Positions 34,051-46,298 are shown, counted from the first letter of the stretch. The stretch: 64,000 nt of DNA from Ampelocalamus luodianensis (GCA_036346255.1 CM070628.1:7083840-7147839), one strand, 5' to 3'. The notes: a model not told the origin generated them from the letters alone. Numbers and translations: made by a program.

Positions 34051-37000
34051 AGTTTTTGGCGCATTTGCACCATTGGCATGTGAATTAACAAAAATAGCCT
34101 TCTCTCCGAATCAATTGCAAAAATAGCACCATAGACATACGGAGACGCGACACGTGGCTTGTCTGTGCCTCTAGGGGCCGGACTTGCCTCTATCGTGCCC
34201 CTGGAGCGCGAAAATGCATCCACCGTGCCCCTGGGGCACATAAATACCCTTGTCCGGCCCCTAGGGGCACGGACAAACCTTCGTCCGGCCCCTAGGGGCA
34301 CGGATAAACCCTCGTCCGCACATCAGGTGCATGGATTCTCTCTCCTCCAGAAATGTATTGTTTGTAGGAATTTTTAAATATAGAAAATGAGCTCCAAAAA
34401 TTATATTTTTTTTTATGGAGGCTCCTGACACAATGTGCTTAATTGTGTAATTTTTACATAATTTTATATGTTCAAAATTGGTCTCTAAATTCATTTAAGG
34501 CTACTGATTATAGGAATTTATAAATATATAAAATGAACTCCAAAATTTTTAAGGCTCCTTACAAAGCGTACTTGCTTGTGTAATTTTTTTAGAATTTTAT
34601 ATATTTTGTAATTATCTCAAAAATTAGGGTTTTAGGTCTCGAAAATTAGGGCTTTAGGGAAATGAGGATTTCATGATTTCATGTAAACAGTTATCAGGTG
34701 TTTTAAAGTTTTATGAAATAGGATCCAAGTACAATAAGGACTACACGTTTGTCAATATGACGATGATGATGATATACGTAGCTACTTTGGACTTTGGAGC
34801 AACTTAGGTACATTTTGGGAGTTAGACATCATCAAGTGATTAAAGAAAAGAGTGATAGAATGCATGCAGTACAATGATGATTGAATTGCATATAAATGAT
34901 TGCGCATGCAATCAGTTGAAGTCATAAGGTACCATCCTATTCTACCCAGGAAGACAGCTCTATCTCACAAGTCAGCTGGATCGTTTATTTAAGCCAAAGG
35001 CTAGAAAACCTATTTCAAATGAGTTTGGGCTCCATTAAGTTATCCTCATTTCTTGAGATAAGCACAGTTCAACAAAACTAAAAGCTAGATATATCGTTGT
35101 AAAGTAGAGCTAGACTGCACGATTGGATTGTATAGAAGGATAAGAAGGGTTTTGAAATTCCTTCTTTTTTTTTCTTAAAACGAAAGAAGAAAGAGAGTGG
35201 GATGGGATGAATGTAAACACAAAGAGCTGATTCGATCAAAGACTCGCAGTTTTAGTGCAACAAGCCGATCGAAAGCACTCATCTTTATCGACTAAATGCT
35301 TTTTTGTCTCTTCCTCGCATTGAATATATATGTCGAATTTATCTTCTTTATGAAGGTAAAAAAAGAAGTAAATATTATCATATGTACCAAAAATTTCATT
35401 TCACAATTTTTTTTACATGGTCGGCCGCCTAGCCCACCCCTGTTGACCATATCAAACTTTCGTTATCGAGGGAGGGGGTATTATCACATCTAATAAAATC
35501 ATATCAAACAATATTTTTTAGATTTTAGCAAGAATCTGAGAACACCGAAAGTAAGATTTTATTTTTTTTTAAAAAAAATAAACGGTAGGGGGCTACCGCG
35601 CCCCTGTGGACCCAGGGCTTAGGACGATGCAAATCCGGGCCCCAGGGGTTAGACAATTTCAAAAAATTATAAACATAGGATAATTATAGTGAGAATAAAT
35701 GTGTAAAGTATTTTAAGCATGTTTTTAAATTTTTTCTCAAATCAATTATTTCATTTGCATACAAACAGTATGCAAGTACATGAAACCCTGATTTTTGAAA
35801 CCTAAAACTCTAATTTCATTTGAATAAATGTGGAAATCATGAAACCCTAATTTCCGAAACCTAAAACCCTAATTTTCGAGACAATTTTAGAACATATAAA
35901 ATGTGGAAATCATGAAACCGTAAAAGCTCACCAGTCCATATGTCAGCTACAGAGATAGATAATGACACAGCAAAGTTAGCCCACATGTCATCTACAGAGA
36001 CAGAATGACACAGCAAAGTCAGCCCACATGTCATCTACAGAGGCAGAGAACGACACAATAAAGTGAAATGGACTTTGGCTTTAGCACCAACTATTAGCTC
36101 GTTAAAATTGAATTTTGGTGTTCTCATTTTTCTATTTTGAAATTTGCAACAATATAAACGAACATAATAAACACATGAAAACGTTAGTTGAAGTAAAACA
36201 AAAGGGGGCAATTCATACTTATTCCAATTTGAGGGTGTTTTAACTGTTGAAATCTCAGGCAAAATTAGTAGAAGGCATAGCAAATCCTCTAAAAGTTGTG
36301 TATCCGTCCAATCATGCCTCTTTTGGTACATAGAAAAAAAAATAAAAGGAATTGCATATGAATGACAGTGTAATCCTATAGGAATGCAAAATAGAGAAAT
36401 TGAATTCGAAAGATCTTTGGAAGCTCCACCTGAAATTTGTAGGAACTTAAAAGGGAGGGGGGGCATGAAAGGCAATATTTTTTTAGTATAACCTCATATA
36501 AAAAAAGTCCTCCAGAAATTCATGTGATTTATCAATTGAGTCATTCCATAAGAATTTTATAGGAATATTAAAAGTTTATTCCTTTGTTCCTTTGGGCCAT
36601 ATAGGAAACTATCCTATAGGATTCTATTCCTTCAAAATTCCTTTTAAAATTCTACATTCAAAAATACCCTCAGGGTCTAAAAGCTACATGGAACCGAGCA
36701 GATCCTGCTCTTGCACTGCAAATATCATAGAAGTCTAGAATGTGTAGAGTTATCTTCTAAGAACTTGATTATTTAGGTCCATAAATTCGGAATAAGAGAA
36801 ACTCTTTCCTATATAATTCTTGCAAGACTCCTATCTATAAAATTCTTGTAAGACTCTTGTGAATAGCCCTATTGCAAGACTCTTGTATAGGATGAAATTT
36901 CATAGGAGTTTCATTCTACATAGAATCTGAAGAAAACAAAGATCTTTCACTAAAAACTACTACTTGGGTATTTTTTTCAATCTGGAAGCATAATTCAGTG

Positions 37001-38642
37001 CTCTATTATGCTTAAAGAACAACTGGTACTAAACAGGGCCTAATGCTTAAAAATAGCTAGTACTAAATAAGGTCTAATCATTCCCAGGGAATTCCCAAAT
37101 CTTGTACTAAAATACCAACCTAAGACCAATTAAGGACAAAAAAAAACCACTGACTAGTATGTTTACATATGAGAATCTAAATATACAGATCCTAAAGTAC
37201 AATACAATGTGACTCCATCATGTGGCAATTGTGAATAATTTACCGCAAAAAATAATTAAAGTAAGCTTAATACCAAGTGGCACAACCGCAGGACAAAGTT
37301 TATCGGTAACTTTAGTAGGCTTAATACCGTGCAACACAAGAATTACAAGCCGAAGTTTACAACACGTACAAAGCACAATGAAAATTCAGACTAGATCACT
37401 CAACAACTCAGCTAATACAACCCCACATATATTATACAACATAAAGGGCAAATCAAGCTTCAACGACGCATGCTTGAACAAGAAAAACACACAAATGACT
37501 GAGAATCAAGCCAACCTAAATCTATCTCTCGTTCTATCCATCCATAGCAAGAACAGGTGGAATGCAAGATAGATAGACATTTGGCCGGTATGCGACAACA
37601 AAAGTTTAACCTAATCAGCAGGAGCCGGCTAGATAGCCGACCACGTGCTCCACCGTCTGTCGGACGCCATCCTGCAGCAGCTCAAAGCGCACCAGTAGGA
37701 ACTCCTTGGTTTCACAGGGGGACTACGACCCAGAGAAGTGCTCCATGAAGGCATCAAGCCCCTACAAATTTCAAGCAGCAAACGCTAATTAAAAGATCTA
37801 TGACCCCGAGCTGCGGGGGATTTGCAAAGATGGCAGCGACATATGTACCCCAATGCACACGTGCACGATATCGCACATCTTCCTGGATCCCGAAGCCTCC
37901 TAGCGGTGGCCCTGGAAGAAGGTGTGGAGCCGATGCGCTGTCGTTACCGTCGTCATGTTGACAAACACGTAGCCTTTGCTGCACTTTGACCCTAATTCAC
38001 AAAACCCTAAAACACCTTATAACCATTCACATAAAATCATGAAACCTTAATTTCTCTAAAGCCCTAATTTTCGTGACCTAAAACCCTAATTTTTTTAGAC
38101 AATTTGAGAACATATAAATTTTGAAAAATTAAACAAGCAAGTATAGTGTGTAAGGAGCGTTCAAAAATATTTTCATAATTTGTGGAACTTATTTTCTATA
38201 TTTAGACATCCCTAAAATTAGTATCCTTAAATGAATTGTCGAGAAAAATACAGAACATATAAAATTATGTAAAAATTACACAAGCAAATATACTATATCA
38301 GGAGCCTCCAAAAAACTCATAATTTTTGAAACTAACTTTCTATATTTAAAATTTTATACAAACAATATTTTTCGGATGAGAGATAATACGCACACCTAGT
38401 GTGCTTACGAGGGCTTGTCCGTGCCCGTGGAGGCCAGACGAGGGTATTTCCACACCCCAGGGGCACAATGGAGGCATATACGGCCCCTAGGGGCACAGTA
38501 GAGGCAAGTCCGGCCCCTAGGGCTACGGACAAGCCACGTGTCGCGGCCCCGCTTGTCTCTGGTGTTATTTTTGCAATTGATTCAAAGAGGGGGCTATTTT
38601 TGTTAATTCACACGCCAACAATGTCAAATACGCCAAAAACTT
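34051..38642. mobile_element. Mutator-like element (MULE-2) with about 650-bp inverted ends
   Basis: Inverted ends of roughly 650-680 bp pair 34051-34735 with 37987-38642. They begin AGTTTTTGGCG and share AATTAACAAAAATAGCC, TCAATTGCAAAAATA, CGCGACACGTGGC, several CCCCTAGGGG blocks and the AAAATTAGGG(C/T)TTTAGG zone. Flanks read TTATCTAGGGAG and TTATCTGGGAG, a 9-11 bp duplication with one indel. The paralogous unit at about 33685 (CTATTTGGGAGAGCTTA) is the empty site. End sequence and CCCCTAGGGG motifs make it the same family as MULE-1. The interior holds a Mei2-like fragment (37615-37986), an extra partial copy of the end sequence (35640-35930) and AT-rich DNA with no transposase. Confidence 0.8.
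37615..37986 (-). pseudogene. Captured Mei2-like RRM fragment (two exons)
   Basis: The minus strand reads SKGYVFVNMTTVTTAHRLHT, FFQGHR, stop, EASGSRKMCDIVHV up to about 37859, an intron of about 97 bp (GTACAT...TTTGTAG), then GLDAFMEHFSGS, stop, SPCETKEFLLVRFELLQDG down to TGA 37615-37617. This is the pattern of the C-terminal RNA-recognition domain of Mei2-like and TERMINAL EAR1-like proteins (PF04059), where KGYAFVNF, R..CE..YA.VQG and FPCD..E-LPV-F are conserved. The fragment starts exactly at the inner edge of the MULE-2 inverted repeat, keeps an intron, and has two in-frame stops. It was probably captured from genomic DNA by the element. Confidence 0.7.
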
Positions 38643-38672
38643 TTTATCTGGGAGGGCTTATACTTTTAGTGG

Positions 38673-38930
38673 ATGTTTGGTTCATGTCCCAACAAACTAA
38701 ACCAAAATTTGGCTTGACTGCGATCTAAACATCGTTATTTTTGCCAAATTTTGGTAACAAATTTTAGTGAGCGATTTTCTTGTCGTGGGATTGCCTGCTT
38801 ATGACATTGAATTTCGTTGGTGCTACCAGATTTTTATTGGCATTAATATCAATATTAGTAGCAAACCAAACGATAGCTAATTTTGTTGGCTTTACTAAAA
38901 TTTTATTTGGTTCACGTTAGTAACAAACCA
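38673..38930. mobile_element. Probable small inverted-repeat element inside duplicated unit 2
   Basis: Unit 1 reads CTTTTAGTGCTAGCAGTTGT where unit 2 is interrupted after ACTTTTAGTGG by about 260 bp starting TGTTTGGTTCATGTCCCAAC and ending near TAGTAACAAACCAAGC. The ends are imperfect inverted repeats (GTTTGGTT/AACCAAAC type). The duplication was not resolved, so the class (hAT or other MITE) is open. Confidence 0.5.
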
Positions 38931-39093
38931 AGCTAAGGCCACTTGATCGATGTTTTTGTGGTGGTAGCTGAAGCTCAAACTTGCCATTAATATGGATCGG
39001 AACCTAACTCGTCAGCCAACCGACGGATCAACAGCATGTCGCTGTTGCTAACAAACTGAAGATTGTCTAGCATTTGATACAGTTGGCCTAAAA

Positions 39094-42000
39094 TGTCACA
39101 TCCCCAAATTTAATAAAGAGGTTAATTATGCATCTCATTGACATGCATCATGTTTTGGAACTTTGAATTGCATATTGTACTTGGAAAATCTCTAAAACAC
39201 AATTGAAGCATACACTTTAAATTGAACTCCAATCATAAAACTGAAATAAATGATACTAAAGTATCTCTGGAAATAATTTATTCAAATACTATATTAATTA
39301 TCACGAATTAATATAATTCTTCCCAAATTTTTGGGACTGATCTTAACCCTAAGAAAATTCAAACACCATTAAAAGACCTTGTCTAAGTTTGAATTTACAT
39401 ATTACAAAATATATTATGAACAGTAGGATTTAATAATTTTTATGGAAACTAGGTTGTCCCAGGAACCCCCATGAATTATTTCATGATTTTAGAAATTTTA
39501 TTTCTATTTTTAAGCCTCTGGTCAAAGTAGGAAAAACATTTTGAATCTTGGTCAAAACCAAACCCTACACTGTTCCTTGGGCTCGAGCCCGACCGCACCC
39601 CCAGCTAGACCTAACCCCCTAAACACACTGCGCCGAACCCAATCGAGGTCTACCGTCCGATGGGAGATCGACGGTCCAGATCGCATACCTCTTCAACCGT
39701 TCCGAACACCTCCCTCTGATCCAAGCCGTCTAACCAAAATCCAATGGACTGCTTTCCGCCACGTAGCGATGACTCGCCTCAAGACCTTTGTCGTGTCACC
39801 GCGGCCCGCTTGTCGCTCTTCTTCTTCCTCGGGCAGGCGCGCGCAGGAGCCGAGTTCCACGCGGCCGCGAATCTCTTCCGCGCGTTAGTGACGCCGTCAA
39901 TCCGCCGCTGTCGTTGGCCACTCCTGGAGCTTCTGCACTTCACGCCGCCTCCAATGCCGTCTTCTTCCCGTGCTTAAGTCACCTCCGAACCCTTCCTTCT
40001 TCCCCATCTTTCCTCTCGGGTCTAAGGAAAGATAAGCTTGTGCTGCTCTCTACGCGGGTAAGTTTTTCCCCGCTTGATTCCTTTCGCCTCTAGGGTCAAT
40101 GTCGTTTCCATTTTAGCTTACGCGAGCGTTTGAATCTCTTTGTAGCTCTCGGAACGCCGCCGTGCTCTCGCTGTCTCCAGAGAGCGCCCCGAAGGCCACC
40201 CTTGTGCAAACTTGAGCTCCAGTAAGCATTGATCTCTCTTTTGCGCGTCATATCATGTCTTAAAGCATGACCTTGTATTCCCCTCAAGTAATTCCGACAA
40301 TGCTTTCACAGGATCTGGTAAATTTGAATTTCTCCACTTTCCGGCCAAAGCTACTGTTCACCGTCCTTTGTCGAAATCTGGTGAGCCATTTACCGGTTGC
40401 GTGCAATGTCACCATCTTCAAGTCATCCTCAAGCTTTCTCAACCCTTTGTTTCTAATTATTTTGCCCAGAGCGACCCCTCCTCGTGGAGCTTGTCACCGC
40501 CGTCACCATTGCCGGTGCTAGCTTCTACCCGAGCTTCCCCGGCCTCTCCATCCTTCTGGTAAGGTTCCCTGGACCTTGTAGATGATTTTGCGCGCGCTAT
40601 TTGGCTTAGTGCGTCGCTGAGTTGTCTTAGCCTCTTGTGCCGTAGAGGTGCCACCGCTAGCCACCGTTCTAGGCCGGCTCAGCCATCGCCGCCACCACCT
40701 TAAGGTGCGCAAGGCTATTGTGGTTCCGTTCTGGGCCTTGGCCTGCGCCTCCGTGACCAGAATCGCCGGCGAGCTGCCAGGCAAGCACGGCCGTCGCTGC
40801 TGTTGTCGGGTTCGTCCGGCAAAGCACTGTAGCGCGGTGTTTAGACCTAATGGCGTGATTAGTGTTGAGGTTAAGAAACTAATCTATCACTGACTGGTGG
40901 GACCACGTGCAAAACCCTGCGTTTTAGCCCCTGTTAAGTGGTTGTGTAATTTTTGAATTTACGCTTTCTGTTTAGAGAAAACATAATTTCTCAGTAGAGA
41001 TAAACCGAAAATATGTTTTCCTAACAAGAAGACGTTTTTCAGAAATACGTTTTCGGCTTGTTTCGGCTGGTCTTGGGTCAAAGTGAACCAAGTCAACCCT
41101 GACTTCGGGGCCCGCACGTCAGTGACTACGGCTAGGCTAGCGCTCGGTGAAGAAAAGGAATAAATACTTTATGAAATTCGAAATCCATTTATTTGTAAGC
41201 TGAAAAATATGTATAACTTTGAAAATACACAACTAATTCATTTTAACTCCAAACTAAGTGAAACCACTTCTGATAATTTTTATTTTTAATGAACTTTATA
41301 TTAAAATTGGTTTCCAACATGTCTCTGTAGCAGAGAGCATTATTTTGGAAAATGAGCTATTAACACTATTATTGTTACAAAAGAAAACACTGATAACTTT
41401 GAAAATTCATAACTAAATCATGAAAACTCCAATTGAGGCAAACTCAACTGTTTTGAACTTGTAATAATATTGCCTATTTATCCATGTAATCCATGTACTC
41501 GCCACTGCTCTACAAAATTTCACTTCATAATTAAATTACATAAATGAAGGCATATTGAAATCTGAAATTCAAACCACTATAACGTTCATATACTAAATCA
41601 AAATGAAATAATTCTTTCACCAAAAATCATTTAAAATCATGACTTAGCTACTATAGAAAAATCATGCATTTTTGAGTATTTTGATTTTTAGAGTATTTCT
41701 CGATGTTTATTCGGTATTGTATTTATATAGATTCCGAGCCTATTGGCGTTGACTCTTACGCTACTGAGAGTGAACAACTACTTTACTAGCAAGGTAAGCA
41801 TCCTTTGAACTTTCTTTTTGCATCATATTTGATCCCAATTTTGTTAGGGTAGATGCAATGATAATTGCTTGCATGATAGTTCTATAATGTCGCTATTTTT
41901 GTGATGAGTAGTTAGACACATCCTATTATCTTGTCATTGTGGCTATCCATGAATTACCCCAGTACTGAAATAATTATGATAGGATGTGTGAAATACTGTT

Positions 42001-43601
42001 GTTCGAGTCGCTTAGCCATGCAAGTCTAGAACCGGTAGCTCGATTGTCGGGAATAGCCCGACAATTATGGGATAAACACAACTCTCATTATATACTTTTG
42101 TTTCAGATCTACGAATCTGTTTTCTAAGTTAAATTTTATCTTTCTAAATGAACTTTTGGTCTGGACAAGTAATGGCTAGTGATGGTGCCTTCGTGCACGA
42201 GAATTGGGTATGTGGTTTGGCTTGTCTGGACAATTAAGGACCGAACTTTGGGTACCTGCTGTTCAAGCAGCTTTCGTGTTATCACACGCGGGTTGAGAGC
42301 CGTATGGTTAAGTAGGGGGAATTTTTTGTTGTGTTGAGTCCCACGGTGGTGAAATTGTAAGGGCATGGGACCGTGAAATCCCGTGTTCCTTTTGGGCCGA
42401 TAGGATGGGGGCGTTAACGTCTTGTGTTTCCTAGGATATAGGATGGAGGCGTTAATGTCTTGTGTTTCCTAGGAGCCATGGGTTGAGGGACTTAGCTCAA
42501 TGGGATCTTTTTGCCAAAAATGACCATATCTTGATTTACCCGGCCGGCATACCATAGGAAGTATGCTATATTCGGAGGCATCTGGAGGCTTACGGGCTAA
42601 TCAAGTCATGTGGGTAAAGTAGTACACCCCTGCAGGGTATAAATCTATTTGAATAGCCGTGTCCACGGTTATGGACGACCGCTTGAAATTTGTGGCTGCT
42701 TATTGTTAGACTTTGAATTGAAATTGTGGTTATAACTTGGAATCGTCATGAATGGGATGTTCATGCTTGTTGTTGTATCAAAGTGGACCGCCACTTTGTT
42801 TTTAGTATGATTCTTTTGTTATTGAATTTATCACTTATTCACATGCTTTACTTCTACTTCAAATCTGATTTTGAAATGGCACTTGAAAAACTAGTATGTG
42901 TAGGTTGTTCAGTATTGCGTCGTTTTTCGCAAAATTAAGCCAATATGAGCCTCCCTTTGAATGACCTTATGCATAACTATTTTTATTTGTGTAAGACTTG
43001 CAGTACTCTTTTGTACTCACCGGATGTTTGTGGCTTTACGGTGAGGAAGATAATGAGACCGACGAGCTCGTCGGTGTCGATTTAGGCGACACCGATGAGT
43101 AGTGTGCTATCTTTAGCTCCCAGTTGGTTGCCGATGGGTTGTGTGGCATACCACTGCTGGCCTTTTGGTTTATTTCCTTATTTCCGCTGCTACTTAACAC
43201 TTTCCTTTAAATTTGGCCGGTCGGCCACTTGTATTAGTTGTAAACTTGGAACTATGTTGTTTGTCTTTTGAACTATTTATGTATGGATGTTGTATGGATG
43301 TAATCAACGTTGAAGGAGAGTATGGTTATATTGGTCGCTGATCTTGGGAGCCAATATAAATCATACTCGCTGTTATGGCTTCCTATTTAACTCCCTAAGT
43401 GTAGCGCTTGACTTGTTGGAGAACCGACAATCATGTAGTGCTCGCAGAGAAGCGACGCGCATGATCGTCGGGGCTCCAGTTGGAGTTCGGCCTCTTATTT
43501 AGATGGAGTTAAGTTAGAATCCATCCTCTGGAGATCTAGAGTTATGTCTCTAAAACCTTGATTAATCTCAGTTTTACGGAGATAACTCCGGGGTCCCCAC
43601 A
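39094..43601 (+). mobile_element. Solo long LTR copy B (4508 bp)
   Basis: It starts TGTCACATCCCCAAATTT and ends GGGGTCCCCACA, with an exact 5-bp duplication TAAAA at 39089-39093 and 43602-43606. No gag-pol lies between or beside the ends, so it is a solo LTR left by LTR-LTR recombination. The outer parts are AT-rich. A GC-rich block at 39750-40860 has strong splice-like sites (GTAAGT at 40058, TTTGTAG at 40141-40145, GTAAGC near 40221, TTTCACAG near 40313, GTAAGG near 40560). The motif AGTACTCTTTTGTACTCAC is at about 43002-43020. Long LTRs of this type occur in Ty3/gypsy and LARD elements; the lineage is not fixed here. Confidence 0.88.
42400..42473. repeat. 38-bp tandem duplication in LTR B
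   Basis: ATAGGATGG-GGCGTTAA-GTC followed by TTGTGTTTCCTAGG occurs twice in a row with two base differences. Confidence 0.9.
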
Positions 43602-43606
43602 TAAAA

Positions 43607-44197
43607 CAGTTCATTTCCCAGTTCTTTTTATCACCTTAATCGAACAGTGGCGACTTGATTAAAACTACCAGAAGAAATGGATACGCTGTCACACTGTTCC
43701 TTCCCCTGATTTTGTAGCTCGTGGACGTTGACAGCTCAACTGATGAGCGAATCTCAACCCTTGAAGCTTTTGACCGCTAACTGGAAAAGCACATGCGTGG
43801 AGGAATTGCACAGGACCACAGAAAAACAATGGGTCATTGAAACTTTGCAAGTACTTAATCTATTTAGGGTTAAATATAAACAGAGAACACTAGTGCTACA
43901 CGCTTAAGCCAATCATCCGGTCGATGGGTTACTTGTTCCTCAGCTTGGTCGGGTTGGTGGTACATCACTCATGGTTTGTGAGTCAACTCATAAACAAATT
44001 TGCTCAACTTGAGTTCATTACATAGCAAAAATCAAATATTCCAGGCCGATGAGATAGTAAATTCCGATTATTTCTTTCTTTTTTGGAGAAGTTGGAGTGA
44101 AGTTCAAGAATCATCATCCTGATACATGATGTAGGATTACGAAACTAATAATAGCACATGCTTAAAATGGATTTATAATATACCTAACATGCGTGAC
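43607..44197. other. No recognised gene or element
   Basis: A host spacer lies between solo LTR B and the PIF-like element. A short reading VDVDSSTDERISTLEAFDR near 43720-43780 ends in a stop. It faintly recalls the acidic tail of the MULE-1 PMD gene but is too short to assign. Confidence 0.4.
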
Positions 44198-44200
44198 TTA

Positions 44201-45014
44201 GGGCATTGTCGCCACAATGTGCGGAAAAAGCAGGCCATAAGGCCTACGTCGCAACCTTATGGCCGGTCACAAGCATTGTGAGAAAAAATTAACCGGCGGC
44301 CATAGCTTGTAGTCGGCCACAAGCTTGTGACCCGTGCACGGTGCACAAGCAATAAAAAATATTTCTCTCTCCTCTCTCCCATCTTCTTTCACATGTCAGC
44401 ACACAAGACTCACCATGGCCGTTGCGAACTTGCTGTTGCCGTCAACGGGAGGATGCAGAAGGTGTGGCGCCATCAGAGGAGCTCGGCCAGGACAATGCAT
44501 GGCGGCAACGAAGGCCCGAGGAAGACGACCGATGCAATGGATGGCGAGCATCGCTGCTAGATTGGACCGCGGGTCCTGGAGCTCCGAGGGCCGGGGAAGG
44601 CTGCCGAATCCGAACGCCTAGAGCGTCACCGTCTTCAGATCTGATGGGCGCCGGTGGAGAGGGGAAGGGTTGGCGGTGGGGATAGAGAGGTGGAGGAGGG
44701 GCGGCGACGCGGAGGAGAGGAAGGGCGATACGGTGAGCGGCGGAGAGAAGGGGTGGCGCGGTGAGCGATATCGGGCGGCGGCGAATGGGAGGGGTGGAGA
44801 GGAGGGGCACACGGTGAATGGTGATGGTGGTCGATGGAGTGGGATGGATTGATGGGTGAGTGGAGGAAGAGAGGGAGAGAGAGGGGCACGATTTTTTTAC
44901 TGAACCGTGGGATCTACCTTAAGGCCTCCTCAAACAATAAGCATTAGAGCAATTTCCACAGTCCACGTGGCCCCACCTTAAGACTACCTTAAGGAATAAG
45001 CATTAGCGATGCCC
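44201..45014. mobile_element. PIF/Harbinger-like non-autonomous element (814 bp)
   Basis: The left end is GGGCATTGTCGCCACAATG and the right end, reverse-complemented, is GGGCATCGCTAATGC. A TTA duplication flanks it (44198-44200 and 45015-45017), as expected for PIF/Harbinger. Terminal motifs such as CTTAAGG and ATAAGCATTAG recur near the right end. The GC-rich core (44400-44890) has ORFs in every frame that look compositional. Confidence 0.55.
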
Positions 45015-45017
45015 TTA

Positions 45018-45426
45018 AAAACTACACCTGACCTTACATACTAGGCAAGTTAAAACAAGGAATAAGTCTATATTACACCTTTAAACTTTACGTAGAGTTC
45101 AAAATCCCTCTTAAACTCTAAAACCGTTTGATTTACACATTTGAACTCTCAATACCGCCTCACCGACCCCTTTGAGCCGAAACCAACTGGTTTTTACCCA
45201 CGCTAGCATCAACGCTATCCTGGTTTCGCCGCGTTAGCACCTTCCCATCTCTCTCACTTAAAGACCGCATCGCTTCGGCCCTCCGCATCACGTAGCCAAA
45301 ATTCCCCTCTCCGAAATCGTAGAACTCTAGCGTGCAACGACCACTCGGTGGCAACCCCGTGGCAGTGCGCGATGACCCCTCTGCGGCGACCCTCTCCGAA
45401 TTCCCTAGGCGACGGCGAAACCGATT
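45018..45426. other. Repeat-like spacer without gene
   Basis: TATTACACCTTTAAACT-type bases followed by TCTAAAACCGTTTGATTTAC resemble the ends of common grass DNA elements, but no partner end was found. A GC-richer leader to the GRF-type ORF follows from about 45180. Confidence 0.35.
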
Positions 45427-46003
45427 GTGGCCGCGGGGATGTCTACCTCACGAAGCAGTGGGCAGTCAGAGTCTTCCTTGGCTGTAAGCCGAGTCCGTGG
45501 CGAGGAGGAGTCGTCATCGTCACCCATACCATACCGTGAGCGTCCGTTGGAGTATTCGCCCGCAGTGATGTGCCACTGCGGACGGAAGGTCGCGCGGTGG
45601 ATTTCGTGGAGTGATTCGAACCTAGGAAGGAGGTACATGACTAGTATGAGGGCGCGGGTGAGTAATGTGATGCTAGAAATTGTTATTTGATTTGTTGAAT
45701 TGGTTTTCTTCACCGCAATTGTTTTGTACTGTGGTCAATTTGGTAGGCTGAAGGTTGCAATTTTTGGGTTTGGGCAGACAAAGAGACGGCTCCTTTTGTG
45801 AAGGAGGTTATGCTGGATCTGCAAGACACTATGAGGTCTCTAAGGAGGCAGAACAATGCTCTGAGAGCTTCAGAAGCTGAGTCAAAGGCTAAATTGGAGG
45901 GTATGATGAATGTGCATAAATCAGAAGTAGCTACCCTAAGAGCTTCAGAAGTTGAGTCAGGGAATAAAATCTACACCTTTAAAGCTGATAATTATGTCTG
46001 CTA
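45427..46003 (+). pseudogene. GRF zinc-finger / coiled-coil gene, decayed
   Basis: Exon 1 (45427-45660) has a Ser-rich start, then VMCHCGRKVARWISWSDSNL and GRRYMTSMRAR, the first half of a GRF zinc finger (PF06839). It ends at a GTGAGT donor. After an intron (acceptor GGGCAG near 45778) comes ETAPFVKEVMLDLQDTMRSL and a coiled coil with two ALRASE/TLRASE repeats to about 45960. The third zinc ligand (usually Cys after MT) is Ser, and the C-x-F/Y-x-W part expected at the exon join is missing, so the finger cannot be complete. Such short GRF/coiled-coil genes are numerous in grasses and behave like repeats. Its coiled-coil exon runs straight into helicase sequence with no intron. Confidence 0.65.
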
Positions 46004-46298
46004 GTTTGGACGCCAAGTGTTTTTTTAGATTATTTTGGTGGCGCTAAAGCTGTACATATTCAAGGGCGGCAATACCTCGTTGACATACTATATACTTATC
46101 AGCCTGAGTCAGATTATCTAGATGCTACACTAGTTACTATCTTTCAGGTGAGCATCACCCCCATTTGCATGCAAGAGGTGGATGAATCAGGGAGGAGGAA
46201 AGTAAATTGAAATCCAAATAAAATATGATTTCTGCAAGAAAATTTTGCTTCAGAAACCATGATGAGTGAATATGCAATCTTGTTTGGGACTAATTTTC

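Noticed and set aside
37222..37572. A 116-codon plus-strand ORF inside MULE-2
   Set aside because: Low-complexity Asn/Ser/Thr/Lys composition, no domain, and no sign of splicing or a promoter.
44327..44889. Cluster of overlapping ORFs with Pro/Ser- or Gly/Arg-rich products
   Set aside because: All frames are open because of composition. They lie inside the PIF-like element, so no host gene is called.
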